DNA of 64,000 bases from Nonomuraea muscovyensis (lineage in GTDB: Bacteria > Actinomycetota > Actinomycetes > Streptosporangiales > Streptosporangiaceae), in the NCBI RefSeq assembly GCF_014207745.1, contig NZ_JACHJB010000002.1, positions 1 through 64,000 on the forward strand, read 5' to 3'. A program made the translations under genes and the position numbers. Below, piece after piece: positions 50,278 through 58,952 of the stretch; within the stretch, counting starts at the first letter, position 1; each line of letters begins with the position of its first letter. The notes below the pieces were generated by a model. It was not told the DNA's origin and made no database searches. It worked only from the letters and a program-made list of their open reading frames with translations.

Positions 50278-53200
50278 TCATCCGGCGCTCGCACGGGTGG
50301 TCTGGAGGCCGAGGCGGAGCAGCACCGTCCGGGCGATGTCGGCGACCGTCCCCGCGCCGCGGATCAGCTCCATGGGCGGGATGTCCACGCCGAACCGGTG
50401 CCGCAGGGACAGCAGCAGCTCGGTCGCCATGAGCGAGTCCATCCCGTACTCGTCCAGCCGCCGGTCGGGGTCGAGCTGGTCGGCCGGGACGAGCAGCACC
50501 GTGGACAGCAGGCCGGTGATCTGTTCCAGGACGAGGGCGTGCGCCTGTTCGCCTGTCATGGCCGCCAGCAGGGCCGGCAGGTCGGTCGTTCCGGAGCCCT
50601 GCTCGGCCCCGGGCGGGAGCACCGCGGACAGCCACGGCCGCCGCAGTCCTGGCAGGACCTGCCGCAGCCGGGCCCAGTCGCACCGCCCCACCATCGCCAC
50701 GCCGGCTCCCTCTGCGAGCATGTCGTCCACGGCCGCGAGGGCCTGACCGGCAGTGATCGACTCGATGCCGAGCCTGGCCAGCGACTCCGCCTGCGTGCCC
50801 CGGCTCAGCACGCCGGTGCCGGCGAGCGCGCCCAGCCCCACCGCGAGCGCGGGACGGCCCTGCTCGCGACGCCTGCGGGCGAGCGCCTCCAGGTGGAGGT
50901 TGGCCGCCACGTACGAGGTCTGGCCGATGTTGCCGATGGTGGTGAGCGAGGAGTACAGGACGAACCTCTCCAGCGGCAGGTCACGGGACAGCTCGTCCAG
51001 GACCAGCGCGCCGGCGACCTTCGGGTGCAGGACGGCGCGGACGCGGTCGTCGTCCAGGTCGGCCAGCGGGCCGTCGTCCAGGTGCATGGCCGCGTGGACG
51101 ACGCCGCGCACCGGGCGGCCCGCCGCGGCCGCCTCCGCGAACACGCGGCGCATCGCGTCGAGGTCGCCCGCGTCGGCGGCGTGGACGCTGACCCCGGCGC
51201 CCAGGCCCGCCAGCTCCTCGAGCAGCGCGGCCGCCTCCGGTGTGTCCGCGCCGCGGCGCCCGACCAGCGCCAGGTGACGGGCGCCCGCGCCGGCCAGGTG
51301 GCGTGCCGTGGCCGCGCCGAACCCGCCCAGCCCGCCGGTGACCAGGTACGTGCCCCCGGCGTCCGGCCGGGGCGTTCGTGGCCGGGCTCGTACCGTGACG
51401 GGCTCGTCGCGCGGGTCCAGCGAGATGATGATCTTGCCGATGTGCCGGGAGTGGCGCATCTGGGCGAAGGCGTCGGCGACCCGGTCGGCGGGGTAGACCG
51501 TGTGCGGCAGCACCGCGCGGCGGTCGAGGCGGCTCAGGACCGTCATGTGGTCGGCCACCAGGCCCGGGTCGCGCCACATCAGCGTGCCGATGTCCACCCC
51601 GTGGAAGGAGATGTTGTCGCCGAACGGCCGCAGCGTCAGGTGCCTGCTGTCGAAGATGTCGCGCTTGCCGAGCTCCACGAACCGGCCGCCGTGCCCCAGG
51701 CACTCCAGGCCGCGGGTGATCGCCTCGCCCGCCAGGGAGTTCAGCACGACGTCGACTCCCCGGCCGCCGGTCAGCTCCCTGACCTGCTCGGCGAAGCGCA
51801 GGCCGCGCGAGTCGAGGACGTGGTCGGCCCCCATCACGCGCAGCAGGTCGCGCTTGGCCGCCGTCCCGGCCGTCGCGATCACCCGGGCGCCGGCGAGCCG
51901 CGCGTAGCCGAGCGCGGCCATGCCGACCCCGCCCGCCCCGCCGTGCACCAGGACCGTCTCGCCCGCCTTGAGGCGCGCGCAGTGGTGCAGTGAGTGGTAC
52001 ACGGTCGAGAACGCCATCGGCAGGGTGGCCGCCTCGGCGAACGTCATCTCCGCGGGCACGGCGATGGCCGCCCACTCCTCGATCACCGCGTGGCTGCCGA
52101 ACCCGACCGGCCCGGCGGCGGCGACGCGGTCGCCCGGCCGCATCCTCGTGACGCCGGGGCCCACGGCGGCGACGGTCCCGGCGCACTCCAGGCCCAGCTC
52201 GTGCCCGCCGAAGACCGCCTCGACCGCCTCGGAGGGCAGCAGGTTGACCGCGCGCATCACGTCGCGGTAGTTCAGCCCGATCGCCCGAACCTCGATCACC
52301 GCCTGGCCCGGTCCCGGCTCCGGCACGTCCGCCCGCTCCCAAGCCAGGCCGTGCGACAGGCCGGGATCGCACACCGCGAGCCGGTAGGCGCCGCCCGCGG
52401 GCACGGGCCCGGCCTGCTCCCCGGTCTCCACCAGCCGCGGCACGAACCGCCCCCGGCGGGTCAGCAGGATCTCGTCCTCCTCCCCGGGCTCCACCAACTC
52501 GGCCACCAGCCGTTCCGCGTCGCGTGTGGTGGGACCACCGCGGTGCAGGCACACGCGCCGTACGGTGAGCCGGGGCAGCTCGTTGCCCAGGGAGCGGGCC
52601 GTCCCCCAGGTGGCCGCGTCCTCGGGATGGAGCGGCGCGCCGGCGGCCTCGGGCTCCGGCAGCGCGCCGCACGGGCGCGTCACCACCCACAGCGAGACGC
52701 GGACGTCCTGCGGGAGCTGCTCGCAGGCCAGCGCCACAGCCCGCAACACCGCCGCCCGCCGCGTGATCCGCTCCACCGCCTCCCGCCCGGCCGCCTCCCG
52801 CGGTTCCGCGTCGGGCCCGGCGTCTCCGCCGTCGTCCATGTCACCCGAGGTGTCCCTCCCGCCGAGGACGAGCGTGAACGTCACCGCGTCCGCCTCGCCG
52901 GGCACCCGGCCGGTCCAGTCGCCGGGATCGTCGCTGAACGGCGACCGGCTCACCCGCCCGCCGCGCGCGGCGAGCGCCGATCCCACCGCCGCCGCCAGCG
53001 GCTCGCCGTCGTCCTCGCCGGCGACGATCCACACGCCACCGGACCCCGACTCCGGCACCGGCCGCGGCTCCGCGTGAACCCCGGCGGCCGTGGCCAGCAG
53101 GACGGAGAAGTCGCCCCCGCCGCCCTCGTGCTCCGGCCCGGTCCGCACGACCTCGGTGAAGCCGTTCGCGGCCAGCAACCCCGGCCACCTGTCCGCCGCC

Positions 53201-56200
53201 AGGAGCGGCGAGAGCGGACGCAGCTCCCGGTCGGCGACGTCCCAGAACTCCTCCGTCAGCCCCAGGAACGGCAACAGCGGCTCCACCCGGTGCGGCTCGA
53301 CCGCGAGCAGCTTGCCGCCGGGCGCCAGCAGCCGTGACACGCGGCGCAACGCGGCGGCCAGATCGCGGGCCCGGTGCAGGCAGCCCACCGCCACCACCAG
53401 GTCGAACCCACCCACCTCCGGTCCCGTCCCGACCGGGCCCGCCTCCGTGCCCTCCCTGCTCTCCGCGCCCTCCGTGCTCTCCAGGTCCGCCGATTCCGCG
53501 TGCGCCGGGCCCGCATTCCCGTTCGCCGGCCCCGCGTGCGCCGGGTCCAGGTCGAGGACGCCGTACTCGACGAAGTCGAAGCCGGAGAAGCGCTGCCGCA
53601 GCCGGGCCGGCGCCGTCCCGTCCGCGTCCGTGACCGTGTAGCGGGCCCGGTCGGCGGGCAGGACCGGCAGCAGCGCGGCGGTGGCCCCGCCCGTCCCGGC
53701 GCCCACCTCCAGGATCCGCAGCGGCCGGTCCGCCGGCCACTCCTCGACGATCCGCGCCACGAGCGCCCGAGCCATCCGGTGGCCGCACAGGCTGACCGGC
53801 CCGATGTCATGGAACTGGTCCATGAGCTCGCCACCGCCCCCCGAGTGCAGCACGTCGGACACCGCGCGCTCGCACCGCAGCAGCTCCGGCAGGTGCAGGC
53901 AGCCCCGCACCGTCAGCGCCGTCTGGGCCGCGAAGGACGCCCCCTCGGTGACCAGCTCGCGCAGCAGACCGGCCGGGTCGGCCGGGGACGGCACCGCCAG
54001 CCGCAGCTCCCGCTCGCCGCGGCGCTCCACCAGGCCGTGCCGTTCGAGCAGCGGCAGCGCCGCCTCGACCATCCGCCGCAGCCGCCCCTCCCGGCAGGCG
54101 CCCGGCAGCTCGTCCGTGCCGAACCAGCCCCCATCCCCTCCGGCCGGGCCGGCCTCTCCATTCCGTCCGGTCCCGTCCGCCGGGCCGGTCAGCTCCGCGA
54201 GCGCGGCCGCCAGCGCGTGGGCGAAGGTCTTCGCCGACCGGGCGGCGTACGCCGGATAGCCCAGCTCCCGCCACGCCGACCGGACGCGCGCCAGACGCTC
54301 GCCCGCGCCGGCCAGGAGCTCCGCCGGGGAGGACGCCGGCCACGGCGCGGCCGGCTCGCCGGGGCGGGGCGCCGCCCGCAGCTCCATGTGATAGCGGCGG
54401 ACCGGCGTGCCGTGCCGGCCCGGCATCCGGCGCAGCCGGCAGCCCTCCATCTCGGCCGCGACCCGGCCGTCCGGGCCGGCGACCGTGATGTCCCAGCACA
54501 CCTCGTCGGAGGTTCGCGAACGTTGCCGGACGAACACCAGCCCCTCCGGGTCCGGCGTGCGCCACAACCGGATCGCGCCGATCGCCGACGGCATGTACCC
54601 CTGGCCCGACAGCAGCTCGTCGACCAGCCACAGCACCCCGGCCTGCAGCGCGCTGTCGAGCACCACCGGATGCGCCTGGTAGCGCCCGTCGCGCTGGTCC
54701 GGGCAGGAGTACGAGCCCAGCACCTCGCCCTCGCCCGTCCACAGCCCGGTCAGCACCCGGAACGCCGGACCCCACACCATGCCGCCCTCGGCCGCCCGCG
54801 CGTAGTAGTCGGCCACGTCCACCGGTGTGGCGACGCGGTCCCGCAGCGCTCCGACGTCCAGCGGCGGTGGCGCCGGGCACAGCAGCGGCCGGACCCGGGC
54901 CCGGAAGTGCTCGCGAGCGTGCCGGCCGCGCAGCGTGCTGCTGGACACCGTCACCACGCCCGTCTCGGCGGACAGCGAGGTCTGCACCCACAACTGCTCG
55001 ACGCCCGGACCGGGCACGACCAGCGCCCGGTTGATGGCGGCCCGGTCCACCTCGACCGCCTCGGCCGCCTCCGGCAGCGCCTGCCGCCCCGCGGCGAGGG
55101 CCATCTCCACGTAGCCGGTGGCGGGCATCACGGCGGCGCCGCCGGCCCGGTGGTCGGTGACCCAGGGCACCCGTGCCGGGTCGAGCTCGCCGAACCAGGC
55201 GGGGTCCAGCGTCGGGAGCCGCTGGCCGAGCAGAGGATGCGTGATCGCCGGGTCGCCCACCGTGTGCGCCCAGGACGTCGGATCGCCCGTCCAGTGCCGC
55301 TGCCGTTGCCACGGGTAGGCGGGCAGCGTCCGGACCACCCCGGGGCGGGGGAAGTGGCGTTCCCAGTCGATCTCCGCTCCCGCGGCGAGCAGCCCGGCGA
55401 CCGCGGAGCGGACCTGGGCCGGACCGGGTTCGCCGCGCCGCAGCGTCGGCACGACGGCGGTCCGGACACGGGCGGCGGCCGAGACGCGGCGCAGGTAGGA
55501 GCCCAGGACCGGGTGCGGGCCCACCTCCAGCAGCACGTCGAAGCCGTCCGCGAGCAGCCGTTCCACCGCCGCGGCGAACCGCACCGGCCGGCGCGCGTTG
55601 TGCCACCAGTAGCCGGCGTCCAGTTCGTCGCCGGTCACGGCCTCGCCGGTCACCGTGGAGATCATCGGTATGCGTGTCGGCGACGGCCGCAACTCCGCGA
55701 GCGCCTCGCCCAGCCGCTCGCGGATCGGGTCCATCGCGCTGCTGTGGAACGGGTAGTCCACGTCCAGCTCGCGGAAGAACACCTCGCGCGCCGTCAGGTC
55801 CTCGCCCAGTGACTTCAGCGACCCCTGCGGCCCGGCGACCGTCACGTCCCGGTCGGAGTTCACGGCGGCCACCTCGACCTGCGGGTAGTCCGCGAGGATC
55901 TGCCTGGCCGCCGTCTCGGACAGGCCCACGGCGGCCATGCCGCCCTGCCCGCGCGTGACCGCCTGCGCCAGCCCGCGTTCGGCGATCACGCGTGCCGCCT
56001 GCGCCAGGGAGAGCGCTCCGGCGGCGTACGCGGCGGACACCTCGCCCACGCTGTGCCCGACCACCGCGCCCGGCCGCACGCCCGCCGCCCTGAGCGTCTC
56101 CACCAGCCCGGCCTGCACGGCGAACAGCAACGGCTGCGCGACCTCGGTCGCCGACAGCCGCCACCGGCCGGGAGGCAGCGCCAGCTCCTCCAGCACCGAC

Positions 56201-58011
56201 CAGCCCAGCCTGGGCGCCAGCTCGGCGTTCACCGCCTCCACCGCCCGCCGGAAGGCCGGCTCGGCCAGCAGGTCGGCGCCCATTCCGGCCCACTGCGACC
56301 CGTTGCCGCAGAACACCAGCGCGACCCGCCCGTGCCCCACGGCCTCGCCGCGCGCGGCGCACGGCCCCGCCTCGCCGACCGCCGCCTCGCCGACCGCCGG
56401 CTCGTGCGCGCCGTCGGCCTCGCCGCCCGTGGCGCGCAGGGACCGCAGCGCGCCGGCCGCCTCCGCCGGCGAGCCTGCCAGGACCACGGCGCGGTGCCGG
56501 TGTCGGGCACGCCGCCGGGCCGCGGTGTAGGCCAGGTCGTAGAAGTCGCGCGGGTGGGCCGAGGCGAGCCGCCCGGCGGCCCGTTCGACGGCGTCGGCCA
56601 GCGCCGCCGGGCTCCGCGCCGACACCACGAACGGCACCGCACCGTCGGGCACCGGGCCGTCGGGCACCGGCGCGGGCGGCGGGAGCACCGGGGGAGCGGC
56701 GGCCAGGGCGACGTGCACGTTCGCGCCACCGAACCCGAACGAGTTGACCCCCACCACCGCCCGCCCGCCCGCCTCGTCCAGCGGCCGCGCCCGGGTCACC
56801 ACGCTCAGCCCGAGCCCGTCGAAGTCGATCGCCGGGTTCGGCACCTCCGCGTGCAACGACGCCGGGATCATCCGATGCTTGAGCACCAGCAGCGCCTTGA
56901 ACAGCCCCGGCATGCCGGAGGCCGGCTCCAGGTGCCCCAGGTTCGTCTTGACCGACCCGATCGGCAGCGGCCCACCGGCCCGCGCCCCGCCGAGCACCCG
57001 TCCCAGCGCCCGGCACTCCGCCGGGTCGCCCGCCTGGGTGCCCGTGCCGTGCGCCTCCACGTACGCGACCTCGTCGAGCGCGATCCCGGCCGTCCGGTAG
57101 ACCTGCCGCAGCAGCGCCTCCTGCGCCTCGCTGTTCGGCAGGGCCAGCCCCATGGTGCGGCCGTCGTTGTTGGCCGCGGCCCCCATGATGACGCCGTGCA
57201 CGCGGTCGCCGTCGGCGAGCGCGTCGGCCAGCCGCTTGAGCACCACCACCCCGCCGCCCTCGGCCCGGACGAACCCGTCGGCGTCCGCCGAGAAGGCCCG
57301 GCACCGGCCCGTGGGCGACAGCATCGAGGCCTGGCTGAAACCGACGAACCCACTGGGGCTGAGCAGCACGTTGACGCCGCCGGCCAGCACCACCCGGCTC
57401 GACTCCTCGGCCAGCGCCCGGCACGCCCGCTCCACCGCCTGCAACGACGACGAGCAGGCGGTGTCGATGCTCATGCTCGGCCCGCGCAGGTCGAAGGCGT
57501 GCGAGAGCCGGTTAGCCGCGATCGACAGCGCCGCGCCGGACATCGTGTACGGCCCCATGGCGCCCGGCTCCAGCCCCTGGAGCACCCCGTACGAGGGGTC
57601 GGAGATCCCGACGAACACCCCGGTGTCCGACCCGGCCAGCGTCGCGGGGTCGATGCCCGCGTCGTCGAACGCCTCGGCCGCCATCTCCAGCAGCAACCGC
57701 TGCTGCGGGTCCATGGCCGCCGCCTCCTTGGGGGAGATCCCGAAGTACGCGGCGTCGAAGCCCGCGACGTCGTCGAGGAAGCCGCCGGCCCGCGTGTAGC
57801 TCCGGTCGGCCCTCGGCGCGCTCTCGTCCACGTACCGGTCGGCCTCGAAGCGGTCCGGTGGAACGTTCCCGACCAGGTCCTCGCCGCGCAGCAGCGCCCG
57901 CCACAGCGCGTCCAGGTCGTCGATGCCGCCGGGCAGGCGGCATCCGACGCCCACCACCGCCACCGCCTCCCGTGGCCACGCCCGCCCGTTCGCCGCACCG
58001 CCTGCGCTCAT
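50278..58011 (-). CDS. Highly reducing single-module type I PKS, KS-AT-DH-cMT-ER-KR-ACP
   Basis: A 2577-residue polyketide synthase. KS (14-437): Cys186 in DTACSSS, His321 in EAHGTGT, His360 in NLGH. AT (565-860): GHSVGE (Ser654); the specificity site is YPFHS, closer to malonyl than to methylmalonyl types. DH (about 920-1200): HRAGGAAVMP (His954) and HPVVLDSALQ (Asp1119). C-methyltransferase (about 1385-1640): LRILEVGAGTGG. A structural region follows, then ER (1880-2200) with LVHGGAGGVGM, KR (2220-2400) with TYLVTGGLGGFG, LDD and Tyr2367, and ACP with GMDSLMAT (Ser2526). There is no thioesterase or docking domain. The full set of reducing domains with a methyltransferase resembles fungal highly reducing PKSs and suggests iterative use. 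The ATG at 58011 follows GAGAGG. Confidence 0.93.
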   Translation of the reverse strand: MSAGGAANGRAWPREAVAVVGVGCRLPGGIDDLDALWRALLRGEDLVGNVPPDRFEADRYVDESAPRADRSYTRAGGFLDDVAGFDAAYFGISPKEAAAMDPQQRLLLEMAAEAFDDAGIDPATLAGSDTGVFVGISDPSYGVLQGLEPGAMGPYTMSGAALSIAANRLSHAFDLRGPSMSIDTACSSSLQAVERACRALAEESSRVVLAGGVNVLLSPSGFVGFSQASMLSPTGRCRAFSADADGFVRAEGGGVVVLKRLADALADGDRVHGVIMGAAANNDGRTMGLALPNSEAQEALLRQVYRTAGIALDEVAYVEAHGTGTQAGDPAECRALGRVLGGARAGGPLPIGSVKTNLGHLEPASGMPGLFKALLVLKHRMIPASLHAEVPNPAIDFDGLGLSVVTRARPLDEAGGRAVVGVNSFGFGGANVHVALAAAPPVLPPPAPVPDGPVPDGAVPFVVSARSPAALADAVERAAGRLASAHPRDFYDLAYTAARRRARHRHRAVVLAGSPAEAAGALRSLRATGGEADGAHEPAVGEAAVGEAGPCAARGEAVGHGRVALVFCGNGSQWAGMGADLLAEPAFRRAVEAVNAELAPRLGWSVLEELALPPGRWRLSATEVAQPLLFAVQAGLVETLRAAGVRPGAVVGHSVGEVSAAYAAGALSLAQAARVIAERGLAQAVTRGQGGMAAVGLSETAARQILADYPQVEVAAVNSDRDVTVAGPQGSLKSLGEDLTAREVFFRELDVDYPFHSSAMDPIRERLGEALAELRPSPTRIPMISTVTGEAVTGDELDAGYWWHNARRPVRFAAAVERLLADGFDVLLEVGPHPVLGSYLRRVSAAARVRTAVVPTLRRGEPGPAQVRSAVAGLLAAGAEIDWERHFPRPGVVRTLPAYPWQRQRHWTGDPTSWAHTVGDPAITHPLLGQRLPTLDPAWFGELDPARVPWVTDHRAGGAAVMPATGYVEMALAAGRQALPEAAEAVEVDRAAINRALVVPGPGVEQLWVQTSLSAETGVVTVSSSTLRGRHAREHFRARVRPLLCPAPPPLDVGALRDRVATPVDVADYYARAAEGGMVWGPAFRVLTGLWTGEGEVLGSYSCPDQRDGRYQAHPVVLDSALQAGVLWLVDELLSGQGYMPSAIGAIRLWRTPDPEGLVFVRQRSRTSDEVCWDITVAGPDGRVAAEMEGCRLRRMPGRHGTPVRRYHMELRAAPRPGEPAAPWPASSPAELLAGAGERLARVRSAWRELGYPAYAARSAKTFAHALAAALAELTGPADGTGRNGEAGPAGGDGGWFGTDELPGACREGRLRRMVEAALPLLERHGLVERRGERELRLAVPSPADPAGLLRELVTEGASFAAQTALTVRGCLHLPELLRCERAVSDVLHSGGGGELMDQFHDIGPVSLCGHRMARALVARIVEEWPADRPLRILEVGAGTGGATAALLPVLPADRARYTVTDADGTAPARLRQRFSGFDFVEYGVLDLDPAHAGPANGNAGPAHAESADLESTEGAESREGTEAGPVGTGPEVGGFDLVVAVGCLHRARDLAAALRRVSRLLAPGGKLLAVEPHRVEPLLPFLGLTEEFWDVADRELRPLSPLLAADRWPGLLAANGFTEVVRTGPEHEGGGGDFSVLLATAAGVHAEPRPVPESGSGGVWIVAGEDDGEPLAAAVGSALAARGGRVSRSPFSDDPGDWTGRVPGEADAVTFTLVLGGRDTSGDMDDGGDAGPDAEPREAAGREAVERITRRAAVLRAVALACEQLPQDVRVSLWVVTRPCGALPEPEAAGAPLHPEDAATWGTARSLGNELPRLTVRRVCLHRGGPTTRDAERLVAELVEPGEEDEILLTRRGRFVPRLVETGEQAGPVPAGGAYRLAVCDPGLSHGLAWERADVPEPGPGQAVIEVRAIGLNYRDVMRAVNLLPSEAVEAVFGGHELGLECAGTVAAVGPGVTRMRPGDRVAAAGPVGFGSHAVIEEWAAIAVPAEMTFAEAATLPMAFSTVYHSLHHCARLKAGETVLVHGGAGGVGMAALGYARLAGARVIATAGTAAKRDLLRVMGADHVLDSRGLRFAEQVRELTGGRGVDVVLNSLAGEAITRGLECLGHGGRFVELGKRDIFDSRHLTLRPFGDNISFHGVDIGTLMWRDPGLVADHMTVLSRLDRRAVLPHTVYPADRVADAFAQMRHSRHIGKIIISLDPRDEPVTVRARPRTPRPDAGGTYLVTGGLGGFGAATARHLAGAGARHLALVGRRGADTPEAAALLEELAGLGAGVSVHAADAGDLDAMRRVFAEAAAAGRPVRGVVHAAMHLDDGPLADLDDDRVRAVLHPKVAGALVLDELSRDLPLERFVLYSSLTTIGNIGQTSYVAANLHLEALARRRREQGRPALAVGLGALAGTGVLSRGTQAESLARLGIESITAGQALAAVDDMLAEGAGVAMVGRCDWARLRQVLPGLRRPWLSAVLPPGAEQGSGTTDLPALLAAMTGEQAHALVLEQITGLLSTVLLVPADQLDPDRRLDEYGMDSLMATELLLSLRHRFGVDIPPMELIRGAGTVADIARTVLLRLGLQTTRASAG

Positions 58012-58334
58012 GTGGTCGCCTCTCGCTCGGGGTCCCTCGGCGGCCCCGCACCTCGGCCGGGCCGCATTCATGGCATCACAGCGGGGAGTGACCTGATAGC
58101 GACTGTTCGTGTTTCTCCGTGGTAAGCATGATGCCTCCCGTTTAGGGATGGTGTGCGGGTGCGATGCGGGCGACGCCCCCGGCCCGCGAGGGGACGCATT
58201 GCGTAGTCAATCGTGTGCAAAGAGTGTCTATACTTGGCGCGGCCCACCTCCTTCCGGGGTCACCTGCCGGCGGCTCCGAGCTGTCGCCGTCGGCGGTTCC
58301 GGGCCGCCACACCTACCGGCGAAGGGAGGCGCGC
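58012..58334. promoter_or_regulatory. Divergent control region of the PKS operon and the DUF6230 gene
   Basis: The 323-base gap carries the start signals of both operons. For the plus strand TATACT (58229-58234) is a good -10 box, with GTCAAT about 17 bases before it as a weak -35; the leader then continues for about 95 bases to the DUF6230 start. On the PKS side GGCATCA (58072-58078) and TGATGCC (58129-58135) form a spaced inverted repeat that might bind a regulator; no clear PKS promoter is visible. Confidence 0.4.
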
Positions 58335-58952
58335 ATGCCCACCGACACGGCCGTCGAGCCCGCGTGCGGCGGCACGAGATGGCACAGGTTCGCGCTCGCC
58401 CTGCTGCCCGCGCTGATCGCCGCCGCGGTCCTGGTGGGTGTGACCGGGCAGGGCGGGGTCGCCGCCTCCTTCGCGGTCTCCGGGCAGCGTTTCAAGGTCT
58501 CCGCCGACCTGCTGGAGGGGGAGGGGTTCGCACAGCACGGCGCCGTGGCCCACACCGCCGGGGGAGCGCGACACCCGGTCCTGCTGTCGGTGATCCGCCG
58601 GGCCACGATCACCGGCCTGTGCCAGTCGGTGCTCATGCCCACGCCCGCCGGCGAGGTCACGTTCCTCGTCGAGGCCGGCGACGGCGAGCGCCCGGTGGTG
58701 GCGACCGACCTGGTGATCGACCTTCAGCAGCTCTCCGGCGACGCCACGTTCGAGGACATCGAGATCGGCCGCGACGCCTCCACCCTCGACGTCCCGGCCG
58801 GGCTCACGGGCCGGCCCGGCGACGTCGGCCAGCAGGCCCGCACCGTCCGGATCACCGGCCTGCGGCAGACGGCGTACGCGGTCAACGCGGGCACCTTCCG
58901 GCTCGACGGGCTCCGGCTGAGCCTCAGGAGGGGTGACCACGAGTGTTTCTGA
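58335..58952 (+). CDS. DUF6230 family protein
   Basis: A 205-residue exported or membrane-tethered protein. One hydrophobic helix (FALALLPALIAAAVLVGVTG) is followed by a beta-rich domain with SFAVSGQRFKVSADLLEGEGF, the start typical of actinobacterial DUF6230 proteins. The ATG at 58335 has GAAGGGAGG before it. It overlaps the DUF6114 gene by ten bases; these two families are regularly found as a pair. Function unknown. Confidence 0.88.
   Translation: MPTDTAVEPACGGTRWHRFALALLPALIAAAVLVGVTGQGGVAASFAVSGQRFKVSADLLEGEGFAQHGAVAHTAGGARHPVLLSVIRRATITGLCQSVLMPTPAGEVTFLVEAGDGERPVVATDLVIDLQQLSGDATFEDIEIGRDASTLDVPAGLTGRPGDVGQQARTVRITGLRQTAYAVNAGTFRLDGLRLSLRRGDHECF

Noticed and set aside
53807..57424. 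Minus-strand frame of 1205 codons inside the PKS gene
   Set aside because: Out-of-frame copy of the PKS; Gly/Arg-rich without motifs.
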